Assembly (NCBI GenBank): GCA_025149125.1 | Contig: CP102272.1 | Coordinates: 6,138,001-6,202,000 of the forward strand | Length of the DNA: 64,000 nucleotides | DNA from: [Clostridium] asparagiforme DSM 15981 | GTDB taxonomy: Bacteria; Bacillota; Clostridia; Lachnospirales; Lachnospiraceae | Direction: 5' to 3' | In this document: piece by piece, positions 1 to 7,709 of the stretch | Numbering within the stretch: the stretch's first letter is position 1 | Layout: each line of letters starts with the position of its first letter | Translations under genes and position numbers: made by a program | Notes under the pieces: model-generated | What the model was told of the DNA's origin: nothing | Seen by the model: only the letters and a program-made list of their open reading frames with translations | Database searches by the model: none

Positions 1-37
1 TTTTGATTATTACCAAACATGCCTGAATGCCGGTGAA

Positions 38-1159
38 TTACCAGCCCGCTTTCTCCAGCTCTGTCGCTGCATTGTCAACTGTGAAGAAACGGTCGTTGGC
101 CCAGATCAGTCCGTCCACTTCCATGCCCTGTTCCAGAGCCGCCACTACCTGAAGCGCCTGCGGCCCAAGGAGCGGTGAGCACTCGGAGCAAGCCGCCACT
201 CTGCCGTCAATGATTTCCTGAAGCATTGCCGAGCTGCCGTCGCCGATGGACAGCACGTCGATGTCCTCGCCGGGTACCAGGCCCATACCGTCGATAGCCT
301 GCAGCGCGCCGAAGGTCATCTCGTCGGAGTGCGTTACCACCACGTCGATCTCGTCGCCGTAAGCCTGGATCAAATTCTCCATACAAACCTGAGCCTCGGA
401 ACGCATGTTGTTGCCTACCTGGGACTCCAGAAGCACGATGTTGTCGTGTCCCTTGATGGTGGCCATGAAGCCCTTGGAGCGGTCCATAGCGGTGGTGGAG
501 CCGGGCGCGCCGAAAATCTCAACCACGTTGCACTTGTCAGGATAATTCTGAATCACCCAGTCGGCGCACCACTTGCCCTCAGCCTCGGCGTTGGAACGGA
601 TGGCGGTCACATAATCCTCGCCCGGGGTGCCGTTGGCGGAGCGGTCCAGAAGGATCACCGGCACTCCTGCGGCCTTTGCAGCTTCCAGGGCCGGAACCAG
701 ACCTTCCTCCTCCTTGGGCGGCAGCAGCAGATAGTCGATATCCTGCGCCAGCAGGTCGTTTACGTTGGAAATCTGGGTCGCGGTGTCGTTCTTGGCCTCG
801 TTCCACACTACCTCGAATCCGGCGCCCTCAAATGCCTCCAGCACGCTGTTGGTCTCGGCGATACGGAACGCGTTGGTGTAGTGCATCTGCGCAAGACCCA
901 CCTTCTTACCCTTGCCGAAATCCTTGGGAAGCCCCTCTAACGCCGCGCTCAAATCCACGGATTGCGCGATGGTCTCCGCTGCGGCTGCGCTGGTCTCCGC
1001 CTTGGACTCTTCCTTGGTTTCCTCCGCCTTCGTCTCAGCCTCGGTGGCTGCGGTGGTGGCGGGTGCTGCGGTGGTCGGCGCTTCCTTGGCTCCTCCCGAA
1101 CATCCGGCCAGGGATGCAACCATTCCGATTGCGATTAAATAAGCGTAAAATTTCTTCAT
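38..1159 (-). CDS. Sugar-type ABC transporter substrate-binding lipoprotein
   Basis: Encodes a 373-residue extracytoplasmic solute-binding protein of the ribose/galactose type (periplasmic-binding fold I). The N-terminus is a lipoprotein signal ending in LAGC, so Cys20 would be lipidated. An Ala/Thr/Glu-rich linker (about residues 24-70) tethers the two-lobed binding domain (about 80-373). Runs such as VGLAQMHYTN at the start of the domain and DYLLLPPKEEEG fit this family, whose ligands are sugars or related small molecules. The start is preceded by AGGAGGAGGG. The gene ends 37 bases from the window edge, so any ABC ATPase and permease partners would lie outside. The ligand cannot be read from the sequence. 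Confidence 0.88.
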   Translation of the reverse strand: MKKFYAYLIAIGMVASLAGCSGGAKEAPTTAAPATTAATEAETKAEETKEESKAETSAAAAETIAQSVDLSAALEGLPKDFGKGKKVGLAQMHYTNAFRIAETNSVLEAFEGAGFEVVWNEAKNDTATQISNVNDLLAQDIDYLLLPPKEEEGLVPALEAAKAAGVPVILLDRSANGTPGEDYVTAIRSNAEAEGKWCADWVIQNYPDKCNVVEIFGAPGSTTAMDRSKGFMATIKGHDNIVLLESQVGNNMRSEAQVCMENLIQAYGDEIDVVVTHSDEMTFGALQAIDGMGLVPGEDIDVLSIGDGSSAMLQEIIDGRVAACSECSPLLGPQALQVVAALEQGMEVDGLIWANDRFFTVDNAATELEKAGW

Positions 1160-1190
1160 GTACCCTCCTCCTAATGTGTTTCATCACATT

Positions 1191-1219
1191 TGATATATTT
1201 GTATAAATGAAATATATCA
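1191..1219. promoter_or_regulatory. Inverted repeat overlapping the -10 box of the sugar-binding gene
   Basis: TGATATATTT (1191-1200) and AAATATATCA (1210-1219) form a perfect 10-bp inverted repeat around a 9-nt centre. The right arm contains the -10 hexamer of the minus-strand promoter, the usual position for a repressor site. A closely similar element lies at 7486-7516 before the XRE-AAA-protease gene. The sequence is AT-rich, so some similarity could arise by chance. Confidence 0.5.
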
Positions 1220-1239
1220 TTGTATTTTTGCAGAGTCAA
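1211..1239 (-). promoter_or_regulatory. Promoter of the sugar-binding protein gene
   Basis: On the minus strand, TTGACT (1234-1239) and TATATT (1211-1216) are 17 bp apart, a near-consensus sigma-A promoter about 50 bases upstream of the start codon. No other promoter of this quality was seen between the gene and its neighbour. Confidence 0.7.
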
Positions 1240-1496
1240 CAACATTATCTTCGATTTATAGAATATATTCGACTTTTCTACTATATCCACAATTAATCCC
1301 CCCTCTTTTTATTCAATATTGCCTAAATTTTGTGTGATTTTTGTTATGGTTTTATCAATAATATGTAATTTTCGTCTTGTTTTTAACAATGTCCCCCCAG
1401 GGATTGGGCGACGGGTGTTTTAAAAACTGATATGTTTCAGTGGAGATGATATTTTTATAAAATGCGGTTGATTTGATGGAAAGCGGGAATTCAGGT

Positions 1497-1525
1497 TTGA
1501 CGGGATGTCCACTTAGCGGTATACT
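1497..1525 (+). promoter_or_regulatory. Promoter of the secreted cell-wall-binding protein gene
   Basis: TTGACG (1497-1502) and TATACT (1520-1525) are separated by 17 bp, a close match to the sigma-A consensus, about 44 bases before the start codon. The leader carries AAGGGGGAC as the ribosome site. Confidence 0.7.
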
Positions 1526-1568
1526 GAATACAACATAATTTACCATATTATACAAGGGGGACTTTAAG

Positions 1569-2291
1569 ATGAAAAAAACTTTCATGACTGCGATTCTGGC
1601 AGGGCTTATGGCCGTATCCATGAGCATGACGGCCTTTGCAGGACAGTGGCAGCAGGATGCAAAGGGCTGGTGGTATCAGAACGACGACGGGACCTATTTG
1701 AAGGACGGCTGGAAATGGGTGGACGGGAAGTGCTACTATTTCACCTCCGACGGTTACTGCCTGACCGGAACCCAGACGCCCGACGGATACACCGTGGACG
1801 CCAGCGGGGCCTGGATCGTGGACGGCGTCGTGCAGACGCAGGGCGGTGAAGCGGCTGCGGCAGGACAGAATACTGTAACAGTAGGCTCTTTGACGTTTGC
1901 GATTCCTGAGGGATTTCCCGAGTATTCAGAAGACGAGAGCTGCATTTATCTGGCCAACTCAGATTCCACCACGATAATTGGATTAGCTTCTGAAAGTACG
2001 GCGAACCTAGGCTTGGGCGCTGAGGATCAAAAACTGGTTGCGCTCCTTGCCGATGTGGTGCTGGACGAGGCTATGAAGGATCAAACCGGAATCGATATGG
2101 CGGGCACCAATCTGCAGCTTGCCAACGGTACCTGGCGTTTCTATGACTACGGATCCACCCCGGTTATGGGCATCCCTGGCCAAACGCAGGTTTACGCCAG
2201 CCTGTCCGAAAGCGACCTGCACATGATCATTTTTGCCGGAGCGCTCTCCGGGGTGGACACCGCTTCCATCATGCAGAACAATCTGCGCTAA
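1569..2291 (+). CDS. Small secreted protein with cell-wall-binding (choline-binding-type) repeats
   Basis: Encodes 240 residues. Residues 1-24 are a Sec signal peptide ending in AFA. Residues 25-65 contain Trp/Tyr/Gly-rich units (KGWWYQNDDGTYLKDGWKWV, then KCYYFTSDGYCLTG) typical of the short cell-wall-binding repeats that hold clostridial surface proteins on the envelope. After a Gly/Ala-rich linker, residues 100-240 form a domain I do not recognise. The product is probably a non-enzymatic surface protein, as no hydrolase motif is seen. It has its own promoter and a shared terminator downstream, so it is monocistronic. It converges on the giant protease gene, with which it shares only that terminator. 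Confidence 0.8.
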   Translation: MKKTFMTAILAGLMAVSMSMTAFAGQWQQDAKGWWYQNDDGTYLKDGWKWVDGKCYYFTSDGYCLTGTQTPDGYTVDASGAWIVDGVVQTQGGEAAAAGQNTVTVGSLTFAIPEGFPEYSEDESCIYLANSDSTTIIGLASESTANLGLGAEDQKLVALLADVVLDEAMKDQTGIDMAGTNLQLANGTWRFYDYGSTPVMGIPGQTQVYASLSESDLHMIIFAGALSGVDTASIMQNNLR

Positions 2292-2327
2292 AGGCCGCTG
2301 CCTTTAGCCGTCAAATGAAAACACTAC

Positions 2328-2378
2328 AAAAAGGAAGAATCCCGGCCACGCTTGCCGCGCCCGGGATTCTTCCTTTTT
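2328..2378. terminator. Bidirectional intrinsic terminator
   Basis: An 18-bp stem, from AAAAAGGAAGAATCCCGG (2328-2345) to its complement ending in TTTTT (2361-2378), closes a 15-nt loop. It has U-tracts on both strands and lies between two convergent genes, so it should end both transcripts. Confidence 0.88.
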
Positions 2379-2382
2379 CACG

Positions 2383-5300
2383 TTATATGATATCTAAAAC
2401 CCTCGTCCAGATTTCCATAAACTCCTCGCCCGAAAGCGTCTCCCGCCGGATCAGCTCCCCGGCAAGCGTTTCCAGCGCGCCCTGCCAGCGGGTGAGTATC
2501 TGCAAGGTCTTTTCATACTGTTCCTTAAGGACCCGGATCACCTCCCGGGACACCTCCTGCTCCATCCCCGGCAGCACGCTGCCCCCATTGGTATTTCCCA
2601 GGTAATCGGCGGCTTCCGCCATGATGGCGGCCGGGCCGAAGAGGCCGAACATCCCATACTGCGCCACCATCCGTTTTACAATGCCGGTGGCCTTGGCCAG
2701 ATCGTCCCCCGCTCCCTGGGTGACGCCGCCTTCCCCGCCGGTCAGCTCCTCCGCGGCCCGTCCGCCAAGCAGGCAGCGCACCTCGGCCAGCAGGTCGTCC
2801 TTTGTCCTTAAATGCTTGTCCTCGCCGGGCAGGTTGATCACATATCCCAACGCGGATTCCCCTCTGGGCACGCAGGTGACCTTTTCGAAAGGACGGACCG
2901 CCTTGTCCCGGGACACAGGGTTTCCCTCGCCGTCCACCACGCGCAAAAGGGCGTGCCCGATCTCATGAAGCGCTACGATCTTCTTATCCTGCGCCCCAGG
3001 GATTTTCCGGGACGGAAGGCCCACAATCATATTCTCCAGCGCTTCCAGCATGTCCTCCAGCGTCACGGTGTACAGGCAGTTGTCAGCCGGAACCGGACCG
3101 GGCCGCCAGCCTCTGCCGGCCGCCAGAATCCCCGCCTCATTGACCAGGTTGGCCAGCTCCGCCGGGCTTGCGCCGTAGCTTCTCGACGCCGTTTCCCGGA
3201 TGACCGCCTCAGCGGTTTCGGCCCACCGGGCGTCCAGCTCCTTCTCTTTTTGGTTGAGCGACGCGGCCAGGGCCGGGCGCAGCTGTTTTTGCGCGTACAG
3301 CCGCAAAATGTCCTCCCGCCCCTTGCGGTCCGGCAGGCCCACAGGAATGCGCCGGTCAAAGCGGCCGGGGCGCAGCAGCGCCGGGTCCAGAATCTCCGGA
3401 CGGTTGGTGGCTCCCAGCACAAACAGATTCTGGTTCCCCGAAAAGCCGTCCATGCAGGCCAGAAGCGCGATCAGCACTTCGTCGGCCCCTCCCCTGGCCC
3501 CTCTCGCCTTCGCCACCGCGTCCAGCTCGTCGATAAAGATCACAACCGAGGCGGCTTCCGCCTTCTGCGCCTGCAAAAACAAATCCCGCACCCGGTCTGC
3601 GCCGGTGCTGAGTCCCCCAACCAGAAGATCCGTGGCTGCCAGGGCGATAAAGGCCGTGCGGCCCTTGCTGCAGCCCGGGTCCATTTCCCGGACACGCCGG
3701 GCCGTCTCCCCGGCCACAGCCCGGGCCAAAAGGGTCTTGCCCGTTCCGGGCGGGCCCACCAGCAGCGCGCCCTTGGGAAGCCGCGCCCCGGCCAGTCGGT
3801 AGGCATCGCTGTGGGCCAGCATGTCCACCACCTCGCCCAGCTTTTCCACCGCAGTCTCCTGGCCCTTCACATCATCAAAGGTTTCCGTTATATCCTGCTC
3901 TACTTTAAACTGCTTGCGGGCGCGTCCCAGGCGTTCCTCATTGGCCTCCAAAATGGCCTCATAGTTGTCGATCAGCTCCTTGCCGTAGGTCTCCGTCACC
4001 GTCCGCCAGACCTGCGCCCAGCCCGGGGTCTCCCCCTGCTGCCGGAAGAAACGGTATTCCGTTGCCAGACGGACGGCCAGGGTCTCGTTTCCCCGGAAAT
4101 ACGCGAACTGATCCGCATACTCCTGACTGGTGACGCGCCGGTAAAAATGCTCCGCCTGGCGCAGATTTTCTCCCTCCAGGCGGCCGCCGGGCAGAAGTTC
4201 AGGCTCCCGCCTGCCGATCCGGAATTCCAGATCCCGCACCAAATCGGGAACGGAGGGGATTTCCAGCTCCAGCACCGTCACCTGGCTGTAAAGTCCGGGA
4301 TTGTCGTTTAAGAAGCGGCGCGTTTCCTTCTCGTATCCGGCCATCAGAATGGTGGGCAGCTGATTCTCCCGGTAAGTTTCGTACTGTTCCACCTCCTGCC
4401 CGCTCTTCTCGTCTGTCACAATCTTCGGAAGGCGGCACTCCCCTTTGAGCACCGGGAGCAGCGCCTCCAGGGCCTCACGGCCAAAATCCTGGCCCGAGGT
4501 GTTAAACAGCGTGTACACGTCGTCCAGGAACAGGACGGTTTTCCGCTCAATGGCCTGGATGATCACCTTCAGGGTTTTGGGCCTGGTGTGCCCGATATAC
4601 CGGCCCACCAGATCCCTGGCGCTGATGGCGGTGCACATGTCGTCCGGGTCCGTGTCTGACCGGGGGATCACATGAAATTCCACCAGCGTGTCCACCAGCC
4701 GCTTTGCCAGCGTGCTTTTGCCAACGCCCGGACTGCCGAGAATCACAATCCCGGCCAGACGGCCGGCTTTTTGTTTCCAGTCCGAAGGCGGGCACTCCCC
4801 CATATAGCCACGCTCCACCACCAGGCGGTGCACGGTGTCCACGATGGAGGCGGCCTCCACCATGCCTTCTTCCGGCGGGAACAGGCGGCTGGATACCTCC
4901 CTGCGGGAAATGAATCCCGGAAGAGGGGCGGTAGAATCCGCCGGCGGCTCTGCCCCGGCCGGACAGCCCTCTCCGTTCAAACCGGCCGCCCCGTGGGCCC
5001 CTGTCTCCCCGGCATTTCCGGGTGTTTCCGTTTTTTCCTGCGTTTCTCCCTGCATTTCATCCGTTTTCCGCTCCGGATAGTGCGCCTCATTCTCCCATGC
5101 GCTGACCGCTACGCCAATCACGGCCGGATAGGCAAAAATCCCTCTGACCCGCTCCGCCGCCTGAGGATCGGAGGCGTCTCCGAAGTCCTTCAGCCAGAGC
5201 CGTGGACTGCGGATATCCTCAAAGCCCCTGGACGGCCTTCCTTTCACTCCTTTGAATTCCCCCTTCTCAATTCCGCCAAGGTAAACCTTTCCATCCTGCC

Positions 5301-7455
5301 ACCGGTAGATCAGCACATAAGGCCGGGTTTCGTCGGTGTCGGGCAGCAGCCTGCGCAGATTGGTAAAGCTGTAATCCTTCTGTACCTCCAGGCAGAAATC
5401 CACAAAGGACCGCTCCCCCATTTTGAGCGGAAGGCCGGTGAAAATATGGTTTTTCACCTCCGGCAGCCGGAACAGATACGTGTAGTTGGCCGGGTCGTCC
5501 GCGGGAAGGGGCTTAAACGTATGGGGGGCGGGAAGCCCATCCTTGTTGTCCGCCCCGCTGCAGAACGTCAGGGCGACGCAGCTGTTGGAACCGCGGTAAT
5601 CTTCCGTTTTCCAACGGTTTCCATTATACTGTATACAGCAATACCGGCCGTTTTCAACCTTAAAATAGACCACGTAATGTTTGTACGCGCGCATGTCCTC
5701 CATATCCCGCAGCAGCGCCAGCCCCCTGTTCAGCCACATTCCGCATCGGCAGTCAAAATTAACCTGCTCATAGCTGGTCATGTAAACGTTATTGTAGTCC
5801 ACCTTGGGGATATTTTCCGACAGCTTCCAGTCCGACATCTGGTAGCAGTATTCCTTATAATTCAGAATTTCGCACTGGGATGCATTCTCTTCGTTCACAG
5901 GACCCTGTCCGCCCGGGGGCGTTTTTTCCTCCGCCCCATTTTGTTCCTCCGCAGTTCCTTCCTTCCTGATCCACAGTTCCTGATAACCTTTCAGATGATA
6001 ATCCCGATAACTGCACAGCCAGCGGGAGGAATGGTAAATGCTCCTGTCGTGCCCCGCAAACGGCTCCTGGTCGATTTTCCGAAAATCCAGAAGTTCGTCC
6101 CTTTCTCTTTTTTTCTTCTGAGCGCAATCTGTTGCAAGTTCGTTTTCCCGACCCTGCCGGCGCTCCCCCTCCTGTAACGGCTCACTTTTTTGATCACACG
6201 GGTCCTTGCCCATTGTCACAGGCATATCTTCATATGATTCGTTTTTGTACTCCTCTTCCTCAGGCCTGGTCTTAGCCTTTCTGTACCGCCGGTTCTCTCC
6301 CTTTACCAGAAAATACTCGTTCGTCAAAGAACCTTCCTCGTACACGGCCATAAAATAGCCTTCCTGGATCTCCGTCCAGAGTTCCTCTTCCGCCGGTTCC
6401 TCTGCAAATTCCTTTACCACTCTGGTATATATCTTCCCATACAGCTTCTGCGCGATTGGTTCGCCGACCGTTCCCATATAAAATCCCAGCGGCTTTCCCG
6501 CCGTATCCCATGAGCACAGCTGAATCCTCCGCCTGCACTTCAGCGTAAAGCCCCCGTCTCCAAATCCCGCCTTGCTAAGATAGCAGTCGTACCCGGACAG
6601 CGTGTAGATCATCAGGTTTGTGTTCACCGACGCGTAACAATCAGCAAAATCCGATTCCCTCTCCTGGCAGTTATCCCAGGCCAAAGGAATAAACATACAG
6701 GTCTGCCCCTCAGCGTAAGGATAATACGGCCCCCCTTTGAGGCAGTCCCACTTCCGCACCTGGTAAACATCCGGCATTTCCGCTCTTACCAACCGCATTT
6801 CACTGAGCCAGCCGTTTTTCATGCATGCATTTATATCGTTACCCCAACCATATCTCCGGATCAGAAGGCTGTCGCGCTCCCCCCTGCAAAGATAATGCTG
6901 AAGCTCGTACAAGGTCCAGCGCACCGATGCCTCCGGGCGGTCCAGAATTCCCTGGGCCGATTGCGCTTCCCCATCAACGGAAATCAGAAACTTCACACCG
7001 CTCTTGGTGTGCGCTTTCTTCGCCGGGAATGGGAACCGTAACTCGAGATATTGCCGGATCGATTCTGCACGATTCCCATCCTCCCTGCCTGCGGATCCCT
7101 CTGCCCAGCTATATAGCTCAAACTCCGCATAGATGGATAATTCCTGCTGTACACCCGTATTGATTTCTAAATTTTTCCAAATCCATGCTTTCACCTTTAC
7201 CACCCGAATCTGCGCCAACGCTTTGCACAGCCGCTCCAGACTCTCAATCTCGCAGCCGCCCTTGTTCTCCCACCGGGACACCTGGCTCTGGGGCACTCCC
7301 ATGCGCTCCGCCAGGTCGTTCTGGGTCAGCCCGCGGGCTATTCTCAGGGCCTTGATCTGCTCGGCCAACTCCGGATCCTTACCCAGATACCCCAAAAGCT
7401 GATCATACAACCGCTGAAATTCCGCTTCATCATATGTTATTGACTCCATATCCAT
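2383..7455 (-). CDS. XRE-HTH / unknown domain / CbbX-like AAA / FtsH-like AAA-M41 metalloprotease fusion
   Basis: Encodes 1690 residues. Residues 28-82 are an XRE/HTH_3 helix-turn-helix (GLTQNDLAERMGVPQSQVSR). Residues about 100-790 match no family I recognise and are rich in Trp, Tyr and Cys; 800-850 is a low-complexity linker. Residues 880-1090 are a CbbX/SpoVK-type AAA module: Walker A GSPGVGKS (907-914), Walker B LFLDD (975-979), DLVGRYIGHT, and MAGYEKETRRFLNDNPGL. Residues 1185-1480 are an FtsH-type AAA module: GPPGTGKT (1234-1241), IFIDE (1306-1310), and second region of homology RPGRFDRR (1362-1369). Residues 1490-1690 are an M41 peptidase with zinc motif HEIGH (1497-1501) and probable third ligand Asp1585 in GAGDD. 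No membrane segment is visible, unlike true FtsH. The FtsH pore motif FVG is LVG here. The start has AAGGAGG five bases upstream, with an alternative ATG two codons in. The likely role is ATP-driven proteolysis linked to DNA binding; substrate and biology are unknown. Confidence 0.85.
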   Translation of the reverse strand: MDMESITYDEAEFQRLYDQLLGYLGKDPELAEQIKALRIARGLTQNDLAERMGVPQSQVSRWENKGGCEIESLERLCKALAQIRVVKVKAWIWKNLEINTGVQQELSIYAEFELYSWAEGSAGREDGNRAESIRQYLELRFPFPAKKAHTKSGVKFLISVDGEAQSAQGILDRPEASVRWTLYELQHYLCRGERDSLLIRRYGWGNDINACMKNGWLSEMRLVRAEMPDVYQVRKWDCLKGGPYYPYAEGQTCMFIPLAWDNCQERESDFADCYASVNTNLMIYTLSGYDCYLSKAGFGDGGFTLKCRRRIQLCSWDTAGKPLGFYMGTVGEPIAQKLYGKIYTRVVKEFAEEPAEEELWTEIQEGYFMAVYEEGSLTNEYFLVKGENRRYRKAKTRPEEEEYKNESYEDMPVTMGKDPCDQKSEPLQEGERRQGRENELATDCAQKKKRERDELLDFRKIDQEPFAGHDRSIYHSSRWLCSYRDYHLKGYQELWIRKEGTAEEQNGAEEKTPPGGQGPVNEENASQCEILNYKEYCYQMSDWKLSENIPKVDYNNVYMTSYEQVNFDCRCGMWLNRGLALLRDMEDMRAYKHYVVYFKVENGRYCCIQYNGNRWKTEDYRGSNSCVALTFCSGADNKDGLPAPHTFKPLPADDPANYTYLFRLPEVKNHIFTGLPLKMGERSFVDFCLEVQKDYSFTNLRRLLPDTDETRPYVLIYRWQDGKVYLGGIEKGEFKGVKGRPSRGFEDIRSPRLWLKDFGDASDPQAAERVRGIFAYPAVIGVAVSAWENEAHYPERKTDEMQGETQEKTETPGNAGETGAHGAAGLNGEGCPAGAEPPADSTAPLPGFISRREVSSRLFPPEEGMVEAASIVDTVHRLVVERGYMGECPPSDWKQKAGRLAGIVILGSPGVGKSTLAKRLVDTLVEFHVIPRSDTDPDDMCTAISARDLVGRYIGHTRPKTLKVIIQAIERKTVLFLDDVYTLFNTSGQDFGREALEALLPVLKGECRLPKIVTDEKSGQEVEQYETYRENQLPTILMAGYEKETRRFLNDNPGLYSQVTVLELEIPSVPDLVRDLEFRIGRREPELLPGGRLEGENLRQAEHFYRRVTSQEYADQFAYFRGNETLAVRLATEYRFFRQQGETPGWAQVWRTVTETYGKELIDNYEAILEANEERLGRARKQFKVEQDITETFDDVKGQETAVEKLGEVVDMLAHSDAYRLAGARLPKGALLVGPPGTGKTLLARAVAGETARRVREMDPGCSKGRTAFIALAATDLLVGGLSTGADRVRDLFLQAQKAEAASVVIFIDELDAVAKARGARGGADEVLIALLACMDGFSGNQNLFVLGATNRPEILDPALLRPGRFDRRIPVGLPDRKGREDILRLYAQKQLRPALAASLNQKEKELDARWAETAEAVIRETASRSYGASPAELANLVNEAGILAAGRGWRPGPVPADNCLYTVTLEDMLEALENMIVGLPSRKIPGAQDKKIVALHEIGHALLRVVDGEGNPVSRDKAVRPFEKVTCVPRGESALGYVINLPGEDKHLRTKDDLLAEVRCLLGGRAAEELTGGEGGVTQGAGDDLAKATGIVKRMVAQYGMFGLFGPAAIMAEAADYLGNTNGGSVLPGMEQEVSREVIRVLKEQYEKTLQILTRWQGALETLAGELIRRETLSGEEFMEIWTRVLDII

Positions 7456-7485
7456 CCGTTCCTCCTTGTTTTAATCCGGCATATG

Positions 7486-7516
7486 TGATATATTGAATAT
7501 AAATGAGATATATTGA
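7486..7516. promoter_or_regulatory. Direct-repeat operator candidate at the protease gene promoter
   Basis: GATATATTGA occurs at 7487-7496 and again at 7507-7516, exactly 20 bp apart (two helical turns), just downstream of the -10 box and covering the likely transcription start. TATAAATGA lies between the copies, as it does between the arms of the element at 1191-1219. The placement suits autoregulation by the gene's own XRE domain, which is inference. Confidence 0.5.
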
Positions 7517-7517
7517 T

Positions 7518-7546
7518 ATTATATATTTATTTTTTTAATGTTTCAA
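7518..7546 (-). promoter_or_regulatory. Promoter of the XRE-AAA-protease gene
   Basis: On the minus strand, TTGAAA (7541-7546) and a perfect TATAAT (7518-7523) are separated by 17 bp, about 60 bases upstream of the start codon. Confidence 0.72.
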
Positions 7547-7613
7547 GATCTCATTTTCCCCCTATTATGTCAGGCGGAGTCCCGCACGTTTCTTCTCCCT
7601 CCTCCCACTATAC

Positions 7614-7680
7614 AAAAAAAGCGGATTTTGCCAGGGGATTTTATCCATTTTCTGGAATCCCGCTGCATTTATCCGCTTTC
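7614..7680 (-). terminator. Intrinsic terminator of the liv operon
   Basis: Read on the minus strand, AAAGCGGAT pairs with ATCCGCTTT, an inner GGGATT pairs with AATCCC, and the stem ends in a run of seven T. It lies 30 bases past the stop of the last liv-operon gene. Confidence 0.82.
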
Positions 7681-7709
7681 AACTATAACTTGTGATTATA
7701 TTCCCACGC

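Larger units (their letters stand above)
1160..1568. other. 409-bp intergenic region between divergent genes
   Basis: This gap holds the minus-strand promoter and inverted repeat (1191-1239) and the plus-strand promoter (1497-1525). Between them, 1240-1496 is AT-rich. It contains a short palindrome GAATATATTC at 1261-1270 and no convincing gene or RNA. A 90-codon minus-strand reading frame here has no ribosome site and no family resemblance. Confidence 0.6.

Noticed and set aside
1355..1627. A 90-codon minus-strand gene upstream of the sugar-binding gene
   Set aside because: It has no ribosome site, overlaps a real plus-strand promoter and gene start, and resembles no family.
2812..6177. Long plus-strand reading frames (about 500 codons each) opposite the AAA-protease gene
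   Set aside because: They are antisense shadows of a GC-rich gene: the opposite strand has clear ATPase and protease motifs, and these have none.
2383..7455. An ImmA/IrrE-type protease partnered with an XRE repressor
   Set aside because: The HEIGH motif sits in a full FtsH-type context (AAA module, GAGDD, SRH), not in the short ImmA fold.
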